Assembly (NCBI GenBank): GCA_026874595.1
Contig: CM049316.1
Coordinates: forward strand, 37,767,195 to 37,831,194
From: Sipunculus nudus
Taxonomy: Eukaryota; Annelida; Sipuncula; Golfingiida; Sipunculidae
Direction: 5' to 3'
Length of the DNA: 64,000 nucleotides
In this document: positions 12,723 through 24,655 of the stretch, in pieces
How positions within the stretch are numbered: position 1 is the stretch's first letter
How the letters are laid out: every line of letters starts with the position of its first letter
The notes under the pieces: generated by a model
What the model was told of the DNA's origin: nothing
The model's input: the letters and a program-made list of their open reading frames with translations, nothing else
The model's database searches: none
Made by a program: the position numbers and the translations under genes

Positions 12723-15700
12723 GACATTGGGTATATGAACCCTACCTTGGTCTAAACCTGTTTTGTAAAATTAAGGCTGTAATTTGGCTATATAGAATAG
12801 TTTTGTTTTTATATTAAGTTTATATTTATAATTTCCATATTCATATAAATTGGCTTTTAAATCCGTTGATAAAGGGGAAACTAGAGTGCACTTGATGAGC
12901 GCCTATTTTTCCTGTCCGGGATTATTTATTAACTGATTAAAATGAAGAACTTTAAAGCAACTTATTCTTGCCTCGAATCTGATCTCTGTACAAGTATGTT
13001 CCTCAAAGTAACTATTGATAGTTTTTGCAGTATCATACATTAATAAGACAAACATTTATGCTTAATAAAAATGTTGATCTAAAGGAACTGCAAAATGCAC
13101 CCCGTTTTCATACCTCTTCCATTTTCATAACTCATGTAATATTCACTAGTGTTTAGTTTTATTGTCCGTTTATGGGCAAAACTGGGCGAAACTGATTTTC
13201 TGACATCAGAGTATTACTTTCCTTTGTATGAATTTCATCTAATAATAAATAGAAATTGATATATATGACAAAATTGATACACTATATAACGAGATTTTTT
13301 TTGGTGACCTAAGTCGACGACCGTAACCAGGCGCTGTCACAGAGACGATGTCACAATTTATGTCCATATGTATCACAGTAACGGCATTTGTTATTTTGCC
13401 ATATTTGTTATACGCCTTACCCTTATCACAGGTATAAGCAGATCTGTACATTTAACATGACGTCATCTTTTTGCAGCTCCTCAGAGAAAAGGCAACCTAA
13501 CTGCGAAACTAATTCATTCATCCCATCTATGTAAAGAATATCTTGTCGTGATAATTTTTTTACTGAATGAACGAATTTCCTGAGCGGTTCGCGAAAATCA
13601 AAGAGACAGGGGTTTCGGAACGGTGTAGACATATCCCAAACAAATAAATTAAACAGAAACAAAAACTTCTAGAACCAGAACGGGTAGGAACAGAAATGGG
13701 TGACGACATAACCTCCGCTTAATCATGATATATGGACTGAAAGTCTGAAGCCTATACGCCATGACCCCGTAGCTGGGTGCATGTGAGTATGATATAATCC
13801 CCCCTCGGGTTATTGTATGTTAAATAGTCTTGATCTCAAGCATCCAGGTAAATCTGTGCCTTCTTGTACCATCTAAGACGAGCCCGAGGTGGTCCGCACT
13901 AGCGGTGATCCATCAGTATGTTAGTGGAGGTCTTGTCTTGTCCTTTGTTGCAGTTACATTACGCCGTCGGTGTTTTGGTTTTTTTATGATAAACCGACGT
14001 AATTAACGTTCAGTCAGTGTAATCAACCCGGTGATCCTTGGAGCACATGATCAAGAGTCCACAGAAGTCACGGCAGGTATGGTCCAACAATGAAGGCTCA
14101 TAAATATTGCCAGATATTTGCTTTCAGATTCCGGAGACGGGGGATATATACCTGCCTTATTTTACAGCTTCAGTATGCTAAAGGAGATGTATAATAAAGA
14201 GATAAGATTGTCTTATACATTTGTCTTTCATCTTCAATTTCGAAATTGCAATAAATAATGAGTCAAGGGCATTCATGCACAAATCTATACCGGTTAGTGT
14301 ACTTCTGTGCAAATCAATATATTACAAATACATGAACAAACACATTCAACCAATTCTACATATAAATTAAAAGCTGTCCCAGGAGAAATTCATAGGGAAA
14401 CATACTTCTAGTATACATTTAAAACATTCATGGTTGATTGTAACGTTATACATACGCATATATAAGGTAAAGGCGTAAGTGTTCGTATCCACGTATTCTT
14501 GTAGTATGCATGTTAATTAAATTATCTCGTCCTTGGAGGATACGTGCTGCGGTTTCCTCCAAACTTTCGGTGCAGACTCCGAATAGGTTTGCATACTTTC
14601 GGCATGTCTACACTCGAATTAAATAACACATATATAACACCAGCATACACCATGAGACCCAGAATCACTCCTTTGAAGTCCGTTGCGTATCTTGATCTTT
14701 GTATCCACATACATCAACCCGTATACTATAACATTTGAAGTGACTCTGCGTTTTTTGCGCTCTTTGTCTGGTTCACGATTATTGTGTACCGCCTGGCCCG
14801 TAGATAGTGCAAGCTGAACCAGCCTTCTCTAATTGTTAACACGTTGGTAGCAGACGCCCAGGTAATTATAATTCTAACGCCACTGTCAGGTCCTGGAAAT
14901 CAGGAAAACTTCAAAAGAGTGCCAACAAGAAGAGAACGTATGGCAACGACACCTGAATAATCAGTTACCTGGAGCTGAGGGACCGCTGTATTTTAGACAG
15001 CGGGGTTCATTCTGGTTCACGAGTATATGTAACTGTCGCACCGAGAGGACTCTAGTTATACTACCGGTCACATTTGATTATGAAGAATTTATCAGGGAAC
15101 ATATTACCGGTCCTGTACAGGAAATAGAGTATGTTTGACCCCGGAGAGGGGGTTCGTTTCATTTTTCTTGACGCAAAAATCAATGAATGTTATTAAACAA
15201 TACTGGTATATTAATAACTTCTACTTCAGGGGAAACATTTCTGTAAACTTAAGTGTCCCTAAATTTACAATAGATTATCTAGACTGTATGAATTACTGTG
15301 CAAATTTACCGTATCTATAAAGACTTTACGAAAGGGTTTTAAAGCTAAGCCTAAAGTGGTTCAATTATAAATATAAAACAATTTTGCATTGACTGTGAGA
15401 ATCCAATTGACTTCCTCCACAGGCAATCTGAAGTTTTACTGGTTTATATTTCGGCAAAAACATTTGGAGATAACTGTATAGAATATTTCTTTCAAAACGC
15501 GCTTATGCATAAATAACACCTCTAAGATTTTAGTTACATTTTCGCAACCAACTAGTTCGTCCCATCAACCTATCCACCACCCTTGGGTCACGTTGATAAC
15601 CTATCAATATTCCACTTCGTACCCGGGGAGAAGGAAATGGTGTAACTTGGTTTAAGCTGTCAGTTTAAGCTGATTACAAACAGAATAGACAAGAAAAATG

Positions 15701-15797
15701 ACAAGATATTTAAATTAGACGGTTTGAACCATCCTGGTGTGGTGGTCGTGTTAGCAGTCATGTCGAAATGCATCATAATATAGTGTTCTTTCTTTCT

Positions 15798-15857
<60 letters not shown>

Positions 15858-16168
15858 TTAACTTATGTTATCATGTTGTAGAGCTCTGTCTTCTGGGAGA
15901 ATTAAATGTGTTTTGAGTTATGCTGCATCGTGCGAACAGAGACAACGGTCATTCATAGTATGCAAGATAACATGAATGACCGTGCAAAATACAAACCCTG
16001 TACCCTTTGTGCATTTCATAGGTAACAGAAGTTAAGATTGCCTCAGAGAGTAAAACCGAAATTTCCAAGAAACCATACCCATCCTACGATATGAATGGCC
16101 GAGCAAGCATGCAGGTGTGAGAATTGGAGCAAACGCCCTGCAGCACATAGCTTGCTGTTGCGGCTCAC
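12723..16168. other. Intergenic stretch upstream of the RGK promoter
   Basis: No gene supported. Minus-strand open stretches at 13,239-13,662 have no recognisable domain. A long (TA)n run lies at 15,800-15,848. Confidence 0.4.
15800..15848. repeat. (TA)n microsatellite
   Basis: About 24 TA units with a short 'ttta' interruption at the right end. Confidence 0.9.
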
Positions 16169-16174
16169 ACACAG

Positions 16175-16313
16175 TACGTCATAAGTGTGAGAGAGTGCTC
16201 CAAGATTATGCCAGATCGCTCGGCAGTTTTAGTACATTAATGATATAGACACTACTCAAAAAAGTGAATGTGTTGTTCAGTACAGCTTTCACACCCCTGC
16301 AGCTTATGACGTA
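16175..16313. promoter_or_regulatory. Inverted pair of CRE/ATF-like sites
   Basis: 'tacgtcataag' at 16,175-16,185 and its exact reverse complement 'cttatgacgta' at 16,303-16,313 sit about 130-270 bases upstream of the TATA box. TGACGTA is a CREB/ATF/bZIP-type half site. An exact 11-bp inverted pair in this position is suggestive, but factor binding is inference. Confidence 0.35.
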
Positions 16314-16440
16314 GCTGACTATCTAAAGCAGGTTTCCAGGTAGATGCCGCGAAGCGAGGGGCAAGATTAATTAGCTGCTGGGGTCACTCGGTGGGGGATT
16401 AGGTAGAAGTCTGCCAGAAAACACAGAGCACATCAGCCTT

Positions 16441-16446
16441 TATAAG
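16441..16446 (+). promoter_or_regulatory. TATA box of the putative RGK promoter
   Basis: 'ctttataagcagg' gives TATAAG at 16,441. An initiator-like 'gtcaatg' has its A at 16,469, 28 bases downstream, which is the usual spacing. The region around it is GC-richer than its surroundings and leads into a sequence ending in a consensus splice donor. I infer that this is the RGK promoter. Confidence 0.45.
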
Positions 16447-16468
16447 CAGGGGCAGACCTCTCGTAGTC

Positions 16469-16798
16469 AATGTTTACTGTTAAACCACCAACTGTAGTCG
16501 AGTGCCTAGATACACTGAAAGACCACTAGCGCTGCACAAGCAGAAGAGAAGATACAAATTGACAAGCCACTGATAAAGGAAGTTTGAAAGTGAACAATAA
16601 GCTGATAGAACGTTGGTGTTTTGTAGATACGTTGATAAAGACCTTGTGTTAAAACACTTGATAGATGTGTTTTTGAAGATGGTTTGTGCGAACGCAGCTA
16701 TTCTGATAACCTAATAAGAAGTTTGTGGATTGGAGGTTCACGTGACGAAGGAGCTCTCGTAAATCAAGGAAAGGAAAAATTAAGGGATTGTACTCAAG
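16469..16798 (+). other. Putative non-coding first exon (5' UTR) of the RGK gene
   Basis: The exon runs from the inferred start at 16,469 to a strong donor 'ctcaag|gtatgt' at 16,798/16,799. It contains only short upstream frames, for example an ATG near 16,679 that closes after 11 codons. The next convincing plus-strand acceptor that opens a coding exon is at 27,874/27,875, giving an 11-kb intron 1. The link between the two is inferred from strand, donor quality and the lack of any other gene between them. It could instead belong to an unrecognised transcript. Confidence 0.45.
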
Positions 16799-18414
16799 GT
16801 ATGTAGAATTATGCTGCTTAAGAAAAATGCTGATAAAAATGAATAATTATCCAGTCACATATCACCAAATTTAGTAATTATACATTTCAATTGCTTTGTT
16901 AATCAGATGAAATCCACCATACTTCTACTTCAATTTAGTTTCAGAAGACTGGTTAAAGTGTCTCAAGAGGATTAGCCAAAATATTTCACTTAAATATATT
17001 TTTTCTCAAAACTACTCATGAACCACTTTTTAATACGAAAAAGCATATATATATATTGAAGCATGGCCAGAGAAACGTATTGGACAGTTCACCAGTTCGA
17101 TTGCTGATCAAAAGTCAGTTCCGACTGTAATTAAAGCGGCCAAAAATGCATAGGAATGTCTTTCCGACTTCTCTTTCTCTGATATTGGTAAAAAATCAAT
17201 AAAAGTTGCAATTTAAAGTCAGATTTCTTACAAAATTTATTGATTTGTACGTTGCTCCACAAAATTCCCTTGATACCCTTTTGAGTAAAGTTCTTAACAG
17301 ATAAACCTACCAACATGAAACAAAGCAAAACAAAACATAATAAAACAAAACATAAATACAACTTTCATTTGTTTTAAATACCTCCAATAAACATTTAATT
17401 AAAATGCGTTGTATATCAGTAACTTTTTTATGTCTTGTACAATGACGAAGAGACAAATAGGAAAATCAGTAACCGACAGTGCTCAAATGTATCGCTCATT
17501 CACCTTCAAATCAGCCTAGGCCTTATTATCTTTAGACAAGGTACGTTTGCTCTTTAACAAAGTTCCCTGAGCGGGTCTAGTTCTTATCGAAAAGCTCAAT
17601 ATGTTTTGTTCATGGAAAGTAGCTTGTCGTCACATTTGTGTATTTGTAAATCGGTTAATGCAGAGATTAAATTAAAATGTGCCGACGGCTCAGGCTACGA
17701 GTCCATCTCTCTTGGAGGTAAAAGGGCCCAAAGAACTGCGAAGAAGACTTCCAAGGGCGATGGGTACCTGGTCTACGTGATTCGGGGGTCATACTGCTTT
17801 AGCAGAAACGACGTACTTATAGAATTTCCTGGACGGAATACCTCTCACTTTATAAAATTGTATCCGTCTTATTTTACTAATGTTTACTTGTTTGCTCTAA
17901 AATTATAAACTTAAGTGTGACGTTACAGTAATCCTATATTGCCGCCCAAGCATAACACACACACGCAAGTATGGCACTGGTGGCACTTCTTGTGAAACTT
18001 AATTTATTTGGTCATACATTGTGATATGTTATATTGTCCTTACCTTAAATTACCATTATTTTCTGCATGGTCGAATCTAAAGCAACAGAACCCATCATAT
18101 TTAGCTTTCTATAGCAATCAATATAACTTTGATAATCAATGTTTCACACTTCTAATATACTCAAACTTTCAAGTGCTATAGGCCTGAACGCGCATGGAAA
18201 TACCTCTACCGCCAAACAGCCACTATGTCGCTCATGTGAACAATAAAGTTTTGGAGAGAATAACAAACCTTCTTATGTTGTGAAGGACAAGATTGAACTT
18301 AGAATTAATAACGATCAGCTTATCGTCCGAGTTTATTCCTGTCCGAAAATCGTTTGTCTTAGTATATATAGTTACATCAGATGAGATAGGAGTGTCAGGT
18401 TCCTGTTTGAATCT

Positions 18415-18420
<6 letters not shown>

Positions 18421-18463
<43 letters not shown>

Positions 18464-18582
18464 AGATAAACAGTGACGCCTTTTAGATAGACTAACTAGT
18501 TTATAAAACTAGTTAATAAACTAGTTAGTCTATCTAAAAGGCGTCACTGTTTATCTTAACTTTCATATATATATATATATAC
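18421..18582. repeat. Perfect palindrome (44-bp arms) between two (TA)n runs
   Basis: Left arm 18,460-18,503 starts 'gttaagataaacagtgacg'. Right arm 18,517-18,560 is its exact reverse complement, ending 'cgtcactgtttatcttaac'. The 13-base spacer contains another 'actagt'. (TA)n runs lie immediately outside at 18,421-18,459 and about 18,565-18,582. Perfect arms imply recent origin or homogenisation. It may be a small fold-back/MITE-like insertion or a replication-generated hairpin. Confidence 0.9.
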
Positions 18583-19379
18583 ACGGGTATTTAAAGTGTC
18601 ACGTTGCATATGTTTGCTAGGCCTGTATCTCTGAGAGGCTCTTCCCTTTAATCTGTAGACTGCTGAATATCAGGGAAGGAAAAACGTAAAAATGAATACT
18701 GAGTGAAGGTGTAATGAGAAAAAACAAAGAACCCCTGAGTTATAGTTCTAATGGATTGATCACTCCTCTGATTATATACTTTTGATAGTTGACATAAATT
18801 ACATTCCCTCGATCTGGGGATGTTCCAGAGGAAATATGTACTGACATATAATGTTTGTTGCCGTGATACCAGGATGTATGTACAATTCGTGATGTATGTG
18901 ATATGAAAACCTTTTTTTTCATCAAGCATGATACTTGATAATACTAATGACGTCATTGTGACGTCATCAAGATGTAATGGGTATCATTATGCGTGATGAA
19001 TGCGGGCGTTGCACTTTATGTTCGTACGGATTACTCATGATATGATTGGTTTAAATGATGAATTATCCCACAATCATTACAATGGCAACAATATTTACTA
19101 AAAAAATATTGGATATAAATAGCATGTAAACAGACCATACCGCACGAAGGTAAAGTAATACTATTGACAGAAGTCCGACGATCAAATATACATGGATTTA
19201 GTTTACGTGACAGGCGTATTGTATAACCACACATGACGTAAACTGGAAGAACTGAAAATTAAGGATTTATTGTTTTTCAACAGAACAGAATAATAGAAGA
19301 GAATATATATGATACTTTTTAATTCATTTATATTAAGGCTCATTAAGGTTCTTCCTCCATTAACCCAATTGCTAAATTA

Positions 19380-19380
19380 A

Positions 19381-19439
<59 letters not shown>
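19380..19439. repeat. (TA)n microsatellite
   Basis: Roughly 28 TA units after two 'atatatataa' steps. Confidence 0.9.
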
Positions 19440-19443
<4 letters not shown>

Positions 19444-20907
19444 TGAGTCATGTTGCTTCATACATGTGGGGCTGACTCATGTGAACTATCCCGTTTGACT
19501 TTATTCCGTTCATATTTACATCATACGACTAGTATATAAGACATGCAGCTGGCACGCAGTAGGGGACAAAACATTCCAGTTTACATAAGATGGTGCTAAT
19601 TATGCCGTATGCGTTTTGCACGGCCACAGGAGTCTACAGAAAATATCAAGGACAAACCGTTTGATGTGTTGCTGTGTTATTATATAAGTTTACATGTTCT
19701 GTGATTAATATAATACTTGCTTTTTTTATCGCTCACACTGAACAAGAAACCCTAGCCAAAAACAGCCGACCACCTGGGATGAATAAACTTGGGTATGGGA
19801 AATAAATAACAATGGGTAGGAGAGACCTGACCCAGTAACTTACATAGCTTTTTTGGATCTTTGCTAAAAGTAACCAGTCGGTATGTGAACTGAGAGCACG
19901 TTCTTTAAAAAAAATCTCTTCAAGAAAAAAATACAAACATCGGCGGTAACATTTTCCAGCCTCCTGTATATTGTCTTTATGACATTGCGTTGCTTTGTAC
20001 CTTCGCGAGTGCAGAAATAGTTAAGAAAGGTTAACCACTCAAGAAACGTGCACGGTGTTTGGTTAAGACAATATAATATTTTCAGGCAAAAAAAAAAAGG
20101 TATGGTTCTCAGGCCCTTTTCAGAAATCAGTGCAGGCAAGCGGTATTTTATTTTTTACCTTTTTTGTAAGTTTCCATAAAAATGTCATATGATCAGGGAA
20201 AAGCATGAAAATAAATTGTTTTGCTAAAAATTGTAGTATTTATCTTCTTGATAGATAAAAAATCAAAATAAACATTTTTGGTGGGGGGTGGTAAAATTGA
20301 CGCGGGCGGTGCCTAAGAACCATACCTTTTATTATTTTTTACATAATAATACTTAAACTTTAACATGTCACTAAGTTTATACATCTAGGGCAAGGAAATT
20401 ATCTGGTTAGATAAAAGTGTAAAAATTATACACCTGTGGACCGGGGCTTCATATGTGGCCTTGAACGAGCTTTCAGTCAGATACGTCGCAACTATATGGT
20501 ATACCAAAATCTTAAATAAATTAAAAAGATATCGTAGGCGTATGCTAAATATCCTTGGATCTGGAGGTTAATATTGAAGTCATACCTGCAATTTTCGTTT
20601 GTTTCATTGTTTGATAATTATAACATGCAATTCTTCCAAGGTACCTACCATTTTTTTTGTGTCTGTAAATGAAATTGGTTACATGATTATTGACCTGAGG
20701 ACTGGCCAATAAGGACGTAGTTTCAAATGAGCTGATAAAATCTTCTGCGTTTTATGCGTGCTTGTAGAAAAGGCGGATAGGTAACATTTATTTATGGAAT
20801 GTATCTGTCAAGGGTATAAATTAGGACGTTTCACTGCTGGAATTCAGAATCGCAAGAATATTAATATTCAGAAATGTTCAAATAGTTCTATATGCATTCT
20901 TTTTTTT

Positions 20908-21170
20908 GGTGGTGGTGTAATGGTTAGGGCGTTAGACTTGGACTTGTGACCTCAAGGTTGTGGGTTCGAGTCCCATCCTGACTGCATTTCGCACTTAGAT
21001 TCTTAGCCAGCCTTTACCAAAAGGGGGCGCTTTCTCTGACTAGTAGTGAATGGGTACTGGTTATGGGTGGCAGGCAAGTGTAGAGCGAATATCCTTCTAG
21101 CACCTATTCTTGCTGCATGGGTTGTACGCTGCCTCAGGGGACTGAGAAAAACTACAAGAATGAACAGAAC
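20908..21170 (+). mobile_element. tRNA-headed SINE
   Basis: The head at 20,909-20,985 has an A-box-like 'gtgtaatggttagggcg' and a B-box 'gggttcgagtccc', spaced as in tRNA genes. No full cloverleaf with a paired acceptor stem is evident. A non-tRNA body follows, including 'aaagggggcgctttctctga' and 'gctgcctcaggggactgaga', as expected for a SINE. The 3' limit is uncertain. Confidence 0.7.
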
Positions 21171-22439
21171 TGAGAGACCTGGAAGGTTAAGTGTTTGATG
21201 AGAGTGGTTTGATAAGCTTTTCCCAAATCTGCATGCTGTTTATTGGTATGTGCAGTGGCTGATTTAGGGCATATCCTTTTCATTTATTTCGAGATCTCAA
21301 AATAATACTGACTCCGTATGTATTGTAATAACAAGAAAGTTTGCATTTGGGATGCACCTGCATTCGTCATTATTGTAATATGATGTCCTGACGATGAGAA
21401 ATAAAATTGCATCTTTTTGTGTTAACCCAAAGTTTTTTAACTAATGGCCAATGATGATACATTTTTTATATAAAAAGAAGTATATAAATGTTATTCCGAG
21501 ATAAAGATCTCGGACTAAAATGAAATCATTTGTTCTAAATAAGCTACAAAGGTGCGGGTATCTGTCAAATAATTAGCAAAGTGAATGTATACCATGTTTT
21601 GCCCTATGTCCTTGTTCACTTTATGTGTTTATATACAGCTGTCCTGTACTGAGGAATTTGCTTGGTGACACATTCAGTGATACAAGGAAAGCAGAAGAAT
21701 AAAAAAAAAAATGATCAAGCATACATCTCTCCCTAGTCTCATGTAGTTCCATAAGAAGATGGTATAATATCGGAATTTCAAAACCTGAAGTTTAATCACA
21801 CCTTGGAGATACAATTGTTGAAAAATGGCAAAACTTGATTTTTCTAATATTAAAAAAAATAAACATGATACTTTAATAATAATATTGGAAGAAGACTTTT
21901 TTTATTATATTTTTGTAATATATATTAAAGCCACGTGCGTGTGAGAGAGAACGGTCTCAGGTAAAGACGGGTCGTACACATCCATGGAGCTAAACCCCAT
22001 TACGCCAGGTTATAAATAGCTGCTGAAGGGGATAAAATAAGCAACCAGCTGTTTTTAATTAGGGGCAGAAAATTGGAACAGGGGGATCACGCGAGTCCTA
22101 AGAGTGTAGTCTTCCAGAGAAACGGTTTAAATCCATCGTGTTGGAGTGGGAGCGTATGTTTGTTAAACTAAGACTGGTAGTATATCCCGCACTAGACGTG
22201 GTATGACGTCACTCGGATTAGCGCCTCCAGACCATGTCGGAAAACCAGATCGTCTACTGTCCTGATATTCACAACGCTCACACATGGCGTGCAAACTATT
22301 GCTTTTTTATTTTGTTAATATCTCATTATCATATATCATGTTATTATGGCTGATCTTGGCCATCCAGTTCGAGTAAAATTGTCTCTTAAGGTTTTATTTC
22401 CGGGACGTGATGTTCGTATATCGGAAACGGATATAGAAG

Positions 22440-22605
22440 GGGGTCTAGTGGGTGTCATCTTTTTTCAGCCGCCGCAAACTTCTTTTAAGGGTTTCAAACC
22501 AACTTATGCGGCCTGGACCCCCCCCCCCTCCCCCTTTCCGGATCTGGGGACTTTTTTTTTAATTTTGTCACAAGTCCTCCTTTTCCTAATCATCGATCCC
22601 CCAAG
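22440..22605 (-). mobile_element. Poly-C-containing short interspersed element, copy A
   Basis: It contains 'aagggtttc', a C-rich run, 'ctttccg', 'ctggggactttttt', 'ttttgtca' and 'tcctccttttcctaa' in the same order as the reverse complement of 56,915-57,090. The two regions are therefore members of one family. The 135-residue frame starting at 22,346 crosses it and is not a gene. Confidence 0.65.
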
Positions 22606-23214
22606 TTTAAAGTTTCATTACTGTTACACGCGTGTCAGTAAGGACATGTTTCAATTTTTTTTCTTAAGATTTTACAAACTACCCCTCTGTAACCCCTTGG
22701 CATGTATACCTACTCTGAAATCTGAGAATAAGCTTGGCATAATACTAAAATAAAGGTAACCCCCAGGACTTTTTGTTATGTTTTTAATTTTAAAAGTATC
22801 ATTGTATAGGGTAGTAACATTTATTTTCATATAAATACTTTTGATGAAATTAGCTCATCAGTGCAACCTCATATACTGAGAACGGATACTTTCAGCACTG
22901 AACGTTTGATGAATATCAATTTGAATTGAAAATATATAAAAGCAATAAATGAAAAATCAGGTTTGGAAAACCCCCAAGTTTCTTTTTAAAAAACTAAAAT
23001 TCCAAATGGGAGTAGGATTATTGTGTCAAGTGTAATTATTAAGGACTACTTCAAGAGAATATGCAAAACATATTATTTATTATTTATTATTTATATAACT
23101 AAAGCAGGTGAAGTTGTGGAAGGTGAGAGTGGATTTACAAATTATCACCAGCCTATCTGTGTATATTGGTCAATGTCTTGGGTAAACTCGGCCAGGTTAA
23201 GCTGACTGTGGTCG

Positions 23215-23505
23215 CGTTTCTGTCAGGATCGCTTAACAAACATGTCACACCAGCTGGACCTCATAAAAATGGGCGGCCGTAACGCCAGGCAGCTGATTTG
23301 GACGACCCGTACCACCCAGTCGAGTGTTGGGGGGAACTCCCCAACTCTTGTAAAACCTGGCTCAGCCGGCCCAGGTTAGTTAGCGCATCCATAGCTTCCA
23401 AGTTTTGCGTGTTCCACAAGCCTCGGGCTAGAGGGGTTAGAAATAATGGGCGCAAATACATAACTGAAGCAGCGGCTAAAATGCACCTAATGACCGCCAT
23501 ATGAA
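23215..23505. other. GC-richer unassigned block
   Basis: This block is clearly less AT-rich than its surroundings and open on both strands for 70-80 codons. No protein family is recognised and no convincing splice pair was found. It could be a mobile-element fragment or an unannotated exon. Confidence 0.25.
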
Positions 23506-23818
23506 CCCGACATAAGGGTACACCTTAAACAGTCGGTGAAATAGTTAACGATATAAAAGGACATATAGCATGGTTATAAAACAAACTCTGAAGGTTTTAT
23601 ACACTTTCAAAGCTTTCAGGTGCTGCCGTATTTCGTATTGACTAAAATCCAGATATTGCAGGTCGCATGTTTTATGGCTAAACCGCTAGGTTATATATAA
23701 TTCCCATTATGTGAACAAATGCATAATAAAGAACCCAAATTAGTGCAGGCTTGTCATTTTCACTTGGAGCGTTGGGGCGAGTCAAATGAGGTCTACAAAT
23801 ATCGATCATACATTATAA

Positions 23819-23821
<3 letters not shown>

Positions 23822-23906
<85 letters not shown>
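23822..23906. repeat. (CT)n(TA)n compound microsatellite
   Basis: About 22 CT units followed directly by about 20 TA units. The same CT-then-TA arrangement occurs at 60,347-60,441. Confidence 0.95.
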
Positions 23907-23908
<2 letters not shown>

Positions 23909-23929
23909 TAATTTGTTTCCGCTGGACAT

Positions 23930-24655
23930 GTGTGGCCTCGCCATGGATTCCGAAGCGTTATCTCAAAAGATGCCGGGAACAAACACGAAGAATTCCTTGA
24001 GGCGACCATGAATCCAAGATGCAAAGTGTTTCTCAGATTTGCTCATTAAGAGACTGCCCGGGGTGAGATCAATGCCATCGACTCCGATGTCGGCCGCTGT
24101 CCGTTCGTCCGATGGTGACAACGGGAGTAGTGCTGCATGTTTGTGGGCCCGCCTGTGGTTGCCTGATATTGACAACCAACCACTTTGACGGAAACACCAC
24201 TCACGTACATGTGATATATATATTTATATTTAGAGCAGGAGAGGATATGGAGGACAGTGTGACGTCACTTGGCATCGCATTACGATATATGCCAGCCGCA
24301 CTTGCTCACTCGCTGATACCAAGCACTGACCTCTCTGCTCGACCAACGGGATAAGAAACACAGTTGCGTGGTGTTAAGAGAAGGGCCAGTGGGGAATGGC
24401 CTTAAATCAACCCATGCCCGTTTGGTTTCAACTATTTGCCAAAGAGACGGAACACCGGCGCTGTTTCTCGGCCTTGATGCTTATTTGCTTGACCAGAACC
24501 AGATGGAACGGACGGTAGCCTCCCGTACGAGAAACCTGAAGAAAGACAACACCAGCGCAATACGTATATTCAATAATTCCAAATCCAGTTTCCCAAAAAT
24601 GAACTGAACTTATGGATACAGGCTTGGATAAAACATGATCCGCAAGATCTAACCC
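23930..24655. other. GC-richer unassigned block in intron 1
   Basis: Higher GC than its neighbours, with several overlapping 70-80-codon frames on both strands and a CRE-like 'gtgacgtcac' near 24,260. No domain or splice-consistent exon chain was recognised. It may be a regulatory island, a non-coding RNA exon or an old insertion. Confidence 0.25.

Noticed and set aside
22346-22753. 135-codon plus-strand frame
   Set aside because: It runs across a poly-C interspersed element whose other copies are non-coding; composition is low-complexity and no domain is visible.
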